DNA of 64,000 nucleotides from positions 4,154,001-4,218,000 of the forward strand of contig NC_133121.1 in assembly GCF_033568475.1 (NCBI RefSeq). The letters run 5' to 3'. Position 1 is the first letter of the stretch, and each line of letters begins with the position of its first letter. This document shows, in pieces, positions 12,172-26,942 of the stretch. Origin of the DNA: Henckelia pumila. Taxonomy: Eukaryota > Streptophyta > Magnoliopsida > Lamiales > Gesneriaceae. Both the position numbers and the translations under genes were made by a program. Below the pieces are notes generated by a model, which did no database searches, had not been told where the DNA came from, and saw only the letters and a program-made list of their open reading frames with translations.

Positions 12172-13766
12172 CTATTGTTTTGGCTTATGGACAGAAACAT
12201 TCTTTTCAACAATGGGTTTCTTACCTTTCGAAGTAGTTGAAGGATGGTTCAAGGAATCATTACTTTTCTTCACAAACACTGGTGTTTTGGAAAATTCACC
12301 AGTTTCAAAAACACTTTCTTTAAAACCAATACCAAACTTATCATTTTTACCCATAGTCAAAATGGAATCAAGTTTGCTTGAACTGGAATTAAATTTATCA
12401 AGTGTTGTTTTGCTCTTTCAAGTTCAGAATTCAGCAACCCTAATTCCAGATCTTTCTTACTCATGAGAACTTCCAATCTAGCCACAACAGCTTTCAATTC
12501 AGTATTCTCTTTTGTGAGGGTTGTGTTCAACTGATTCCTCTTGTTCCAATCACAGTATAACTCTTCATAGAGTTTTTGAATACCTTCCAGAGTATAAGGA
12601 TCAGCTACCTGTTTTTCATGATTACTGGAATTATCAAGGTTAGAAGCAACAAAACAAACAGATTTTTGAACTGTGTTGCATCCAGGTGTTGCAACACCGG
12701 AGCCAACACCGAGTGGATTGATCTGAAAATTTTTCTTACTTTCCAGTAAAGCAGTAAAAGATATTAGATCTGCATGTTCAACCTTTTCTTGTTCTTCTTC
12801 CGAATCATCATCACTTAGAGACACATTCATACCTTTCCGAAGGCGATTTGCGCATTCATAAGCATAGTGGCCATATCCCTTACATTCTCTGCATTGAACA
12901 TTATCAAAATTTTTACTTGAGGACTGAACCTTACCTTCATACCTTTGTCGAGATCCCCGAGTAGCAGCAGGTTTTTGAGGCTTCTCTGAAGTAGACAGTT
13001 TAGGAAATTTTGAAGGTTATGTACCTTTCACATCCTTCTTTTCTTTCATTATCTTGAGATAATCAGTGAACTTCTTCGAGATCAAAGCAATTGAATTCTC
13101 TTCAAGATCAGATTCCTTTACTTCATGTTGAACTTCAGAAAAATCATTGTAAACATTATTAGATACTTGAAAGGCAATAGACTTACCTTTTGAGTCATCT
13201 TCGGCTTCTAACTCCATCTCATAGGTGCGAAGAAAACTAATTAACTCATCCAAACCCTTTATAGATGTATCTTTTGATTCATCTATAGCACAAACCTTGG
13301 TGTGAAATCTTTTGGGGACAGAACGAAGCACTTTGGACACAAGTCTCTCGTTTGAAATAGGATCACCAAGAACAGATGCTTCATTTGCCAGACTCTTCAA
13401 TCTTCCATTATATTCCATGATGGTCTTAGATTCCTCCATTCTCATTTTCTCAAATTTTGAAGTTATGAGACGCATCATTGTTTTCTTAATACTTGCCGAG
13501 CCTTCACAGTGGGTTTGCAGTTTCTTCCAAGCATCTCTAGCGCAAGTACAAGTATCAATTAGATTAAACATATTCATATCAACAAAAACAAACATAACAT
13601 TAAGAGCTTTAGCGTTATAAATAGCCGCAGTATTCTCCTCGGCTGTCCATTGTGATCTTGGCTTTGGCCCTGTTACATCATCATCTCTCATAGGTGGTGA
13701 CCAACTGTCAAGAACACGTTGCCAAGCCCTGAACTCAATGGATTGGATGTACATGCTCATCTTCAA
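12172..13766 (-). pseudogene. Copia gag region (fossil)
   Basis: The start resembles the UBN2-type Copia gag (WTAEENTAAIYNAKALN, then MEYNGRLKSLANE). A CCHC zinc knuckle (CRECKGYGHYAYEC) lies near 12855-12900, followed by a coiled-coil-like stretch around 12400-12600. It lies between the primer-binding site and the protease. The frame is broken. Confidence 0.88.
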
Positions 13767-13881
13767 TTTTCAAGGGCCGTAATTTGTTCCATCCAAAATA
13801 GGTGGACGAATTGCACTTGTGTACGGAGTGTCCATAACTAACCTGTAACACAAACCAGGAACTCACTTAGTAAAGTCAAGT

Positions 13882-13897
13882 GGTGGCTCTGATGCCA
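13882..13897 (-). promoter_or_regulatory. Primer-binding site of the Sirevirus-like element
   Basis: TGGCATCAGAGCCACC lies directly inside the 5' LTR and resembles the plant Copia consensus TGGTATCAGAGC, complementary to the 3' end of initiator tRNA-Met. It fixes the minus orientation. Confidence 0.85.
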
Positions 13898-13899
13898 TG

Positions 13900-14621
13900 T
13901 GAAAAAAACGGTGTTCGTGGTTGGTTATGTAAAATAGGCAGTGTTTTCATTTGTGTTGTAGCACCACAGACAACACAATGCAGCGAAAATTTAAAGCGTA
14001 AATAAAATACAAATAAATAATTTTGCACGAGTATAAAAACTCGTGCGAGTGCCTTAGGGCTAAATATTATTAGTAAACGTAAGATCAATCTTACAAAGCA
14101 ATTCTAGTAATTTTACGAAAAGTCATTAAACCCTAAATTTCTCAACAAGTTGAGAAATCAAACTTGCATCCTAAAATACAACAGAGTATAAAAGAAATTG
14201 GATGCAACTCTCGTAGCCTAAATTGAAAAGACAGAAAAAATCTTCAACAACACAGTTCCCACAGTGTTGTCTCTGATGTCTTCAATACGAACGGCAACAC
14301 GTGGACATGCAACAACGATGGCTGCAAACCTTGCTTCAGAGTTTTTCAAATTCTTCAACAGAATTCTTCAGCGTATGCGCAGAGAATTGTACGTCTGAAG
14401 CTCTCTTTCATCTTGTGCGTGAAATCCCCTTTTATAGATTAGTATTCAAATCTTGAAGATTTCCTTAGATAGAGTCCTACAAGAATAAGCAACTATCTTT
14501 TAGTAGGAAATAAACTCTATCAAATCTTGCAAATCAAATCTTGATAATATCAAATTATATTATATCAAATAATCACCTTATCAAGACATGATTTAAACTT
14601 GGCAAATATATCTTTAACATA

Positions 14622-14660
<39 letters not shown>

Positions 14661-14753
14661 ATTTACCATATATTTTATCTTGTCTAGAAAGCAAAATCTT
14701 ATAATATCCAATTAATTAAGGGCTGAAAATATCAAGGAATAAAATTCCTTTCA
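13900..14753 (-). repeat. 5' LTR of the Sirevirus-like element
   Basis: 854 bases, TG...CA, followed by duplication AAACC. It aligns along its whole length with 5537-6379, with a longer TA run (about 14626-14660). Confidence 0.95.
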
Positions 14754-15844
14754 AAACCGAATTCTCATTTCCAACTAGTCGGCCGATATATTGTATCTGA
14801 ACATAGGAGTTGTTGACAAATTTTTATAAGAGTAATTTTGATATTTCTTAGAAACAATAAGGACGAGTATACCTAAATACATGGGAAATTAAACCACATA
14901 AGAAAGAACTTTCACTTTCTATTTATAATTTCGTGCATACATCCAACTTGAAAATAAACATGAGCATTCTCGATGCATCGTGCCCAGAAACATCTTACAC
15001 AAAATCCATCAATATAGCCCGTGATATGCGTGCATTTATATAGTACGATATTAAAGACAAGATTAACTCGTAGATGTGTTTTTATTCTTTTAGAGACCAT
15101 GTAGGAACTAATTGGTCTTTGATCGGTTCAGCAATCGTGTAATCACATTCGAAGATGATTCAATATTTTTCAGCACAAGTACTATGTGTGCACCACACAT
15201 GAAAGAGAGCCTCTTCCCTTTACTATCTTGTATAGTTGTATGTTCGTTTTATGATCACATGCAACTTCATACAAGCAAACAAATCTTTATTTCACTATCA
15301 ATACGAGACACATTCCACTTTAATTCTCTTTCGGGCCATAAATCAAATCAATTCCATTGACTTGTGATTAAAAGTCCCAAATCATGAAATAATTACTCAA
15401 ATTTCCAACCAACTTGTTGCTACACATGCACGAAGACATCCACAACCAGCAGTCAAATATAAATGCTCTATTTTAAATCCTAGTTGTAATATGTTATTCA
15501 ATAAACTCGTGATGTGTTTCGTTTGCAAAAAAAAACATTAAAAAACACAAAAACACATGTGAGATGGTTTCGCGGATCAATTTTGTGAGATAATGTATCT
15601 TATTTGGACCATTTATATCAATTTTTTTTTATAAATATGAATAAAATTAACATGATATATAAATCAAATTTTACAAAAAAAAAAAATTGAATTAATTGAG
15701 TGAAAGGGGCAGTGGTCCATGTGGGGTTTGGTGGATTCCGCCAGGGGACGTGGCCTCTCGAAGTGTTCACGGCGAAAGGGACATCTTTTGTTCACACTCA
15801 CCAATTCTTCCCCTTGTCTTTACGTATGATACATAAAATTTATT

Positions 15845-15847
<3 letters not shown>

Positions 15848-15882
<35 letters not shown>
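15848..15882. repeat. TA microsatellite
   Basis: An uninterrupted AT/TA run of about 35 bases in the spacer. Similar runs lie near 4463-4484 and 55186-55232. Confidence 0.9.
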
Positions 15883-15886
<4 letters not shown>

Positions 15887-16689
15887 GATATTATTAAAAT
15901 AGATCCTCGCTTACTTTGTAATTTTGCGGAATTATTACCTCTTTCTCAAGTGACACAAGGGAAACTTGTAGGTTTTTAAAATAAATACTTCAAACGACGC
16001 CAAAAGAAGCGCATGCGAATTCATCGAATTAATGGCATGTCCGGAAGACAAAGTCTACATTTGTACAAGACATGTGGTTTGATAATTTCTGTGTGTATTT
16101 GGATTCAATATTGTCGTATAAAATTGTTTAATGTTATGAAATTGCGATGAAAATCGATCCACAATAAATTATTTGTCATTTTGTGAAATATAAATATGAT
16201 ATTTCATACCTACAGGCTACATGCATTAACTTTAAGCATAAAATTATGAGAGTTGTTAATTATTTTGCTTTTTCCGGTATTCTTCATGAAATCACGTTAC
16301 TTATTTTTTAATTGTTTGTGATCTCTAATTAAAATAAGTGATCCACGATCTATTCTAAATGATGGTTATATCACAATAAATTTATAAATTAGTTACAAAT
16401 TACCATAAAATTTTTAAAATGGAAAATTTATCTTTTATTCCAATTAATTATTAAAATTTTATTAAAAAATCAGCCCTAAATCCCAGATATTTACGCAGAA
16501 ATTCATAATTTTATTATAGACAGAAAATTATTTTTTAAACGCTCAATATATGCATAAATGATAAAGTCACTGTAAATTATGTTATATACATATATATAGA
16601 GTGAGAAAGGATTCTGTAAAATAATCATGGTGGTGGAGTTTTTTCAAAATTTCAAACCACCTTTAAATTTTATGTTTTCAGCCAAATAA

Positions 16690-16866
16690 TTGGAATTATA
16701 TCTTTTAATATAATTGTTCTCACGTTATTTTCATTTTTGATTGGTTTATTGAGAAATTAATTTAAAATTAGCCCCTCTTGGAGTTATATCTTTTAATGTC
16801 ATTTTTCTCACGTTATTTTCGTTTTTGACTGGTTTATTGATAAATTAATTTAAATATTAGCCCCTC
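16690..16866. repeat. 88-bp tandem duplication
   Basis: Two adjacent copies start at 16690 and 16778. Each holds TTATATCTTTTAAT, then CTCACGTTATTTTC, then TGGTTTATTGA and ends near TTAGCCCCTC. About 90% identical by eye. No coding potential. Confidence 0.85.
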
Positions 16867-18157
16867 CTCGGGTTTTGGATGAGATTTGAGCCGACCTTTG
16901 TTTAAAATTTATTCTTCCTTTTTTAATTTTTTTTATGAGCTATTAAGCCGACCTTTCCCATTACACATTTTGCGTATAAATTCATATTGATTTCTTTGAT
17001 GTTTTATTGACATAAAATTACTTGTACGGACAATTCTGATGTGTACTGTATACACATTTAATAACCTAATGTAAAATTAATTGACATAAAAATAATGAAA
17101 TAACGAACAAAAGATCGTTTTTATAGTAATAAATAAATAAATAAATACACAAAATATGTCTCATTGGCAAAATATTATTATCCTTTTATTCTGTCAAATA
17201 CATTATTTATCGAACTCGAATTCCAATTATAATAAACATATTCTCAAATATCTCTATATTATATTAAAGTGTGTGTATACTGTGTGTGTATATATATATA
17301 TCCACTATATATTATGAGTGTGAATAATAATAAAGATAAAATTTTAGTACGCCAACTAATATTGAAATGACACTACTGAAAATCGCCAAACCACATCTAT
17401 GATTTTGAAAATCGTCAAGATAGCTATGTGGTTTATCAAAATTGTCAAATTACCTTTACTAATTACAGACACATACTGACCCAATTTAAAAAAAATGGAA
17501 AAAAAAACTGTAAAAAATTACTCGGGTCAGTTTTTATAATTTAAATTATAAAAGAAATTTTCAAAAATCAATGTAGAGCATGCGTCGAAACGTAGTATAA
17601 TAACACGAAAATTTTTATGAAATAGTCTCACAAATCAATTTAATTTTAAAGCAAAAAGTTTGATCTAAAACGAATAATTTATTATAGAAATATCAAAGAT
17701 CAAAATTATTCATATTAAATCTGTTTTAGGATTCGAGGAAAACTACTAAAATTAAAACGAACAAACTATGTTTAAAAAATAAAAATAATCCAAATTAAAT
17801 TACCCCAAACAATCCGGAATTTATCGAACATTTATTCAAACAAATAATATAATATATGAATTTAAAATACACACATAAATGTGACGTAAACACAGTTATA
17901 GCCGTAAAAGTAAACGCTGAGATTTCGCATTCAATCGCATGAATGCCTATTTAATTACCATATGTAATTATTGTTAATCAGTAGTAACATGCAATCAACG
18001 GCTCGCATTGGTCAACAGAATCGACTCGACCATCCCAATAAAGGAAAATATACGGTGTGGATTTGATTAAAATTACCGTTTTGGTACATATCTTAGGGTT
18101 AAAGAAGGGGGCACTAATTATTTTATCTGGAACGTAAATATAATTAATTACAACCTT

Positions 18158-18223
18158 TTGACCGTTGACTGGGAGTCACGTGCGTGGTAGCTTAACTCGC
18201 TATTCGGGGGGGACTCGCACGTG
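18158..18223. promoter_or_regulatory. Cluster of two W-boxes and two G-boxes
   Basis: TTGACC (18158-18163) and TTGACT (18165-18170) are WRKY-type cores, and CACGTG occurs at 18177-18182 and 18218-18223. All four lie within 66 bases, about 1.25 kb upstream of the ECD start codon. Motif presence is seen directly; function is inferred only. Confidence 0.35.
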
Positions 18224-18700
18224 CGCTTTATGTCTCTTTCGGCTACCGTACCATGACAAAATATTGAGGATCATTACGATGTTATATAATTACAAAATCT
18301 TTGTTATGTAATCTCTCACTATTCGTTTTTTTTTTAATATTTCCTTTATTTCTCATCGTATTGTCCAAAGATTGCTTCCAAAAAGTTCATCAGTTAAACA
18401 CGAAGTTTAACCCATTAAAGATTTTTATGCGAGCTTGATGTTTATATTGTTTCACTACTAAATCGGGTATATTATTTGGGAAAAATTGTATTTTTGATCC
18501 TTTTAATTTTGGTGGTGTCAAATTTTAATGTTAATAATATATCTTTTTAATATTTGAAAATTTCAGTAATTTATCATCTTGTGTATTGACCATGTCCTTT
18601 TTTTGGCAATAAAATAGGTATTTTTTTAAGATAAAAAAATTATAACATGATTTCAAACTTAAGCAATCAGCAACGAACTCAAAATCATGTGCATACATAA

Positions 18701-19142
18701 GGGCGTAAACCAAATCATATTGAACCAAATATTATTAAAAATTTAGGATTCGAGTTTGATTTGAATTAAGTATATTTGAGTTTGATTCGAACTTCAAAAG
18801 TGTAAATTTTTTTAGTTTAAATTTCGGCTCGAAATAAAATTCGAGTTTGACTTGAAACATTTGAAACTATTTGCAAGCTACTTTCAAACTATTGCTTGAA
18901 CATTAATGCTCGATAATGAAGGCTCAGAAGCTCGAAATATCCTAGAGGGCACGCTATGTAAATATATTTAATATATAATAATTATTATTATTTAATTATA
19001 ATAAAACACTAAAACTCATGAACAACTCGCTAACTATAAAAAAAAATACATTTGGATCGAATTTAACAACTTCGAATACGAGTAAAATATTTATCGAAAA
19101 AGTTCGAAAAATTCACAAACTGGCTCGATTTTTTTATAGCCC
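18701..19142. repeat. Degenerate dispersed repeat with GGGC...GCCC ends
   Basis: About 440 bases rich in TTCGAGTTTGA/GCTCGAA-like words, starting GGGC and ending GCCC. This word use is common in a class of non-autonomous plant repeats. I could not find a clean target duplication, so its ends and type are uncertain. Confidence 0.35.
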
Positions 19143-19469
19143 AATGCATAGAGAGTATCATTTTCGATCATTTTCTTTGCTCTAATTTGATTTAATTTTA
19201 GTATCGAAAGGCCCCATGTATTAATAATATACATGGGTCTTGGGCCTGATATGTAGATGGAATGGTTCGTTATATGAATATGATATATGGTTTCATTTGG
19301 GCCTTAAACCATAGCCCATCTCCAGATAGTTGGGGTAGCCCATTTTCCAGCCGTAGTATTCTTCTCCTCCAAAACCCAGAATCTTCTTTCGTACGACACC
19401 GTTCCCAAAAACCCAACATAAACCGCCAAAATTCATCGCCATTGACGGAACACGGACCTTCGGGCGGCC

Positions 19470-22476
<3,007 letters not shown>

Positions 22477-23128
22477 CCATTTCCCAGAGCCAAAGTTATA
22501 AGCAACTCAATGGGCCAAGGTGAGGTGTGGTGATGTACCTTTATCAAAATGGAGCTCTCAAGGGGATAATGTGATAAATTTTCAATGCTTGAAGACAATT
22601 TTGTCGCATACAATATGATGTATAATATATAGAAGTAATTGAAGGACAAACGAAGCGTCGTTAATCCTATAGCCAAAATGAATTAAGTAATTAACATCAA
22701 TTTCATGTTGGAGCTACTGACCCTGTGTTCAATATGTGTCTAAAAGCCATCATTGGTGAAAAATAAAGCACCAACATTTTGCATTGATGGATTTGTGAGA
22801 TTTTAAATCAAAACATTTGAAATCCAAGGGTAATGAAATTAACCAAACGCATCCTCAATGAATAGAGGAACACAATAACTGCCAGCCTTCCAAAATTTAA
22901 CGAGTACAAGGTAGTTGAAGGAAGAACACTGAAACTAGTCCGTCCGTTAACGGGTTACCAAGTGGCAGAGAACACGATAAAAATCTTTACAAGCCTGTAT
23001 AAAATAGATAGTTTACAGCTCAAGCAGTTCTTGCTTAAAAACCAGGAAACAAAATAAAGGTAAATACATTGTCATCTACATGGAACATGAGGTAAAAAGA
23101 ACTGGACAACAAATGAACAACGAAGATT
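22477..23128. other. Convergent 3' spacer between ECD and NET2
   Basis: Must hold the 3' untranslated regions of both convergent genes. AT-rich; no other gene or repeat recognised. Confidence 0.6.
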
Positions 23129-26100
23129 TCAGGGAGGTGTGCCACCCCTTAGGAGATGGAATCTTCTATTCGGATGCATACATGAGAATATAGAATGTTT
23201 CTGCTTCTTTTCTCTTGTTCCGAAGATAAATGCACGTAAAGGGATCTTCGACCTGCTCATGGATTGCTTCAATTGTGGTTGATCGCTAGAAATGCCAAAC
23301 TCTTCGTTCAATTTTCTTAGCGATTTTTCTATTTGAAGCTGAAGTGTGCTTACCTGATCTATACCAGTTTGTAGCTCTTCTCTAACCTTGTTATTCTCTT
23401 GTGTCATGTTCGTAATCTCGCCTTGAAATTTTGCAGCTTGATGACTACTAAATCGAATTTCCTCTTCTTCCACGCCCTCCTTCAAAGCTTTAGTGATTTC
23501 CTCCTGAATGTTGCACAATGAAGAGAACCTGCGTTTCAGCTCATCTTTTAATTGTACGCTTTGCTCCAACCAAACGGTAAGCTCGATCTGTATCTCTCTC
23601 AAGTGCTTGTAAAATGGCCGGACCTCTGTTTTTTGCTCGCTTGTAACACTTCCCACTTGAACCTTTTTCTCTAAAAGCTTCAATATTTCGTCCTGCAGAT
23701 CTTGAACCTCAGTTTTGAACTTCTGAATCTGATGAAATGCTGTGCTAAATCTTAACCAGAAGTCCAGGTTCTCATCCAGTATGGCATCGATGGCTGTACG
23801 AAGTTTTTCTTCAACTGCACAACTTGATGGAGTCCTAACCATGAAATCCAAATTTACGTCTTCTTTGATTTTAGAAGTATTATCTTTCACTTCTGAATTC
23901 ATGGTTTTTGATTCAGGTTCAGATAGCCGAGTGCTATCCTCATTTTCTTGAGGTAGATTCAACTTTTGGCGCAGCCGTTGAATTTCTCCGTCCCTTTTGG
24001 CTATGCCATTCTTGAGCTCTCGTATTTGCAATAGGACGTCAAATTGGCTCTCTTTCTCTTGCTTCTCCATGCCACCGAGCTTCTTCTTAATGTCCTTGTA
24101 ATTCCTCAGAATCGTCGTATACTCTTTAAGTAGAATCTTCTCTCTGTCCTCCATTCCACTCAAGAGCATCTGCTGCCAATTTAGCTCTTCTTCATTCTCT
24201 GCTGTTCCTTTCTTCCCTTGAGCGTTTATCAACTCATCTGACTGATCCATAAGAACGACTTCCTTCGGCTTCTGGTCTGAAAACGGGACGGTTTTTTTAG
24301 TCACACCCTTATCTTCAACTGTTGTATCAATTTCTTTAACATCCTCCACGTCTTCTGTTTTTGAAGCAGTAACAGATTTTTCATCATCATCTGGACTTGG
24401 CTTTTTTTCCTGATCTTGCAATGAATTTATCTCCTCGGACTCTTCGTCTGGCCTAATGCTACTCAATTTTTCAGACAGGTGATCCAGACTATTGCGGGCT
24501 TCTGCAAAGTTCATCTGCAGAGTGCTGTTTTGGCTTTCGACATTCTTGTTTAGTTCCTGAAGCTTTCTCAATTTCTCCTCCATTTCTTTCAACCTGGTGG
24601 TCAAAATGTGTGTTCCATCTATCAGTGTATTTTTTTCCTCTTCCAAAACCCGAATCTGCGCATGCAGATCATCTGATTCAGTCTTTAATGTGTTGATAAG
24701 AACCGTTTGAGACGAGACCTCAGTTTCTAAAGTGATCACCTTGTTGACAAGTTTGTCAATCTTTTCAACCAACTCTGTCACCGTGAGAGACTCCATCGAT
24801 CCCATATCCAATTCGGCTCTAACTTGCCCCGTTGATACCTCAGCACCCTCGGTCTCTTGTATCGCCTTGACCGTGTCTTTAGTCGAGCTTTGCGACTTAT
24901 CAGCCGCATGCCCACTTTTGTCATCATCACCATCAATTTGTTCCATCAGATACTCGTGTCTCAGGGATTCAAGGCGTTTTTGAGCAGATTCTATCTTAGC
25001 GTGTTCCTCTCTGGCTTCTAGAATAGACTTTTGCTGTTTATCCTCCAACTGAGACAACGTTTCATGACACGACTTGAGTGCTGTTTCAGCCATCAACTTT
25101 CTTGCCTCATCGTCCTCGATAACCGTATCTACGTTGAATTCATCTTGCAACCTGCTCACTTTCTGCTGCATTTCCACAATCTGGTTCTCGATTCCCCAGT
25201 ATTTCGCAAGCCCACTTTCATATGAACTCTTAACAAACTCTTTAACAGTTTGCATGGCCAGAATTTCTTTCTGAAGCCTATCAATCTCCTCCACAGCTTC
25301 TTCCTCGGTTAAGCCGGATTTTGGGACATTTTTACTGGCGTTTGAGAATTTCTCAGATTGCAGTTGCTTTGAAGCAGTTGTTAGCAACCCTTTCAAGTTT
25401 TTGGCGGGCGCCTTGGGAACGTTTGGAACATTGTTACCCGTGCTCATCTCCGGTATTGGAGAGTTCTTGACCGCTTTTGCCATGGCAGATTCATCATATT
25501 CGTCCATAGCAAACTGGACCTGTTCTGGGAATACTGTGGCTATTGTATGGTTGGCATTCTGCAACTCTTTGGATAAGAGGTCGTAGCGATCCGCCAAGGC
25601 TCGGTACGCCTTGTAGGCTTCCTCCACAGAGCTGATGAGCTCTGGCCTCCTCTTGTAATACATCTCAGCTCTCTTGGCGAAAGAGTCTCCATCTTCTTCA
25701 ATGAGTTTAAGCATGCTGTTCACTTTTTCTTCCATATCTGCAGTGCCATAAGCCATATCATGTTTGTTTCTAATGTCCAAGTCACATGACAATGCATTTT
25801 ATAGGACCTAAAGCATGAAAAATGAAAATGAAATGATTCATCAATATCTCTTCCAGGTGACTCGAACCAAACATTCTGGTACATCAACTCCTGTCCTATT
25901 CAACATAATCGGGGCCATGATTGAAAGATGGAAATGTGAGGTTCTAACAACATTAAAATCATTAGCGATTCGATCCGCCGTGCCAAAAAAATAAACTTTT
26001 TTGCCCTTTTTTTTCCGCATGTCCAATTCAAATTGTGGATCCACATACGTGAAACGAACAAAAACACCAGAAAATGAGACCATCATGCATCAAACTTGCA

Positions 26101-26265
26101 CAAAATTAAAGTAATCTCCTTAGAACTATTAAAGAATTATTACAACAACAATCAAACAATTGTGGCTTTACCCTGAAGGCTTTGATCCAGCCATTTGGTT
26201 TGCTTTGTCCTAATGTGACTAGCCCACCACCATGAGTATGCATTGTTTGCAGCTTTCTGCAACAT
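23129..26265 (-). CDS. NET2: NETWORKED 2 (NET2) actin-binding protein
   Basis: Two exons, 26265-26172 and 25737-23129, give 900 residues in frame; a short first exon and one very large second exon is typical of this family. The N-terminal NAB (NET actin-binding) domain is clear: NNAYSWWWASHIRTKQTKWL at residues 7-26, then DMEEKVNSMLKLIEEDGDSF, YYKRRPELISSVEEAYKAYR and ELQNANHTIATVFP (to about residue 110). The rest is mostly long coiled coil with acidic, Lys-rich linkers, then a basic tail with KKQKHSIFSC near the end, as in NET2 proteins. Family knowledge: plant-specific proteins that link actin filaments to the plasma membrane; Arabidopsis NET2A is pollen-expressed and works with pollen receptor kinases. 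The start at 26265 gives MLQKAANNAYSWWW. The upstream neighbour (MLO) is on the same strand; no functional link is implied. Confidence 0.95.
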
Positions 26266-26942
26266 CTTTTCCGATTTTTTTTAAAAGGAAAATTGCTTGT
26301 TATATCATTTAATAATTAACTATATATTATGAAATATATAGTTAAGCAGCTCACATACTAAAACAAGATTCAAGACTGAATAAAAGATCGAAAGGGTTTT
26401 CAAGAAACCAGAGGAGAAGGAAAGAAATTTCAGTTTTGGTTTTGGGACAAGAAAAAAGTTTGGTGTTTGAACGAAAACATCATAGGACAGATTTGATTGG
26501 TGGCGAGGTTGTTTTGCTCCAAAATCAGTGTTGGGCCATTCATTAAATAGAACAGAAAGACAAAGCATTCGGAAATTCCTATGTTAAAACAACGTGGCGT
26601 CCACTGGCCTTATACAGCTTCACATTCCTAAAGAAGAAGTTGTCACCTTTGCACTTTACACCCCCCCATCGTATTCCTTTGAATTAATTTAAGTATGAAT
26701 ATTTTTAAATATCAAACCTTTTTTAATCATATTATTATTAAATTACATGAAGAAAAAAAAAAGATATTCCAAGAAGAGAGAGTGAATAAGAGAAACTCCG
26801 AGTATTTTATGTATTCTACGGCCTACGCCACCTAATATTTTTACAGAAATCTGAAATGCAAGTGAATGAAAACCAAATTACATTTCACCACTGAAAAACA
26901 ATAAACCAGACTACCAGTTTTCCCCAAGCTTAGAACTTGTCT
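26266..26942. other. Spacer between NET2 start and MLO stop
   Basis: About 680 bases that must contain the NET2 promoter/leader and the MLO 3' untranslated region. AT-rich with A-runs near 26750. No other gene seen. Confidence 0.6.

Larger units (their letters stand above)
5537..14753 (-). mobile_element. Sirevirus-like Copia LTR retrotransposon, full length but broken
   Basis: A 9217-base element on the minus strand between duplications AAACC (5532-5536 and 14754-14758). Its LTRs are 13900-14753 (5') and 5537-6379 (3'), both TG...CA. Order along the element: primer-binding site, gag with zinc knuckle, protease, integrase, reverse transcriptase, RNase H (Copia order), then an extra region and repeated polypurine tracts. 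The long size, the region after pol and the multiplied polypurine tracts are marks of the Sirevirus lineage. It is a fossil: the open frames carry about six or seven breaks. LTRs differ by roughly 4% by eye, which at usual plant rates suggests insertion on the order of one to two million years ago. It sits 78 bases from the solo LTR. Confidence 0.95.
14759..19469. other. AT-rich spacer between the Sirevirus and the ECD gene
   Basis: About 4.7 kb without a gene I can support. It holds a long TA microsatellite (about 15848-15882), an 88-base tandem duplication (16690-16866), a TG/TA run near 17270-17300, a cluster of W-box and G-box motifs (18158-18223) and a degenerate repeat (18701-19142). 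A GC-richer patch at about 15705-15785 has no recognised content. Confidence 0.6.

Noticed and set aside
17251-17601. Possible third Helitron: TCTCTATATTATATTAAAG start and a CGTAGTAT end
   Set aside because: No clear 3' hairpin and the last four bases are not CTRR; the start alone is too weak in AT-rich DNA.
24732-25586. Several plus-strand frames of 61-83 codons
   Set aside because: Antisense shadows of the NET2 coiled-coil exon.
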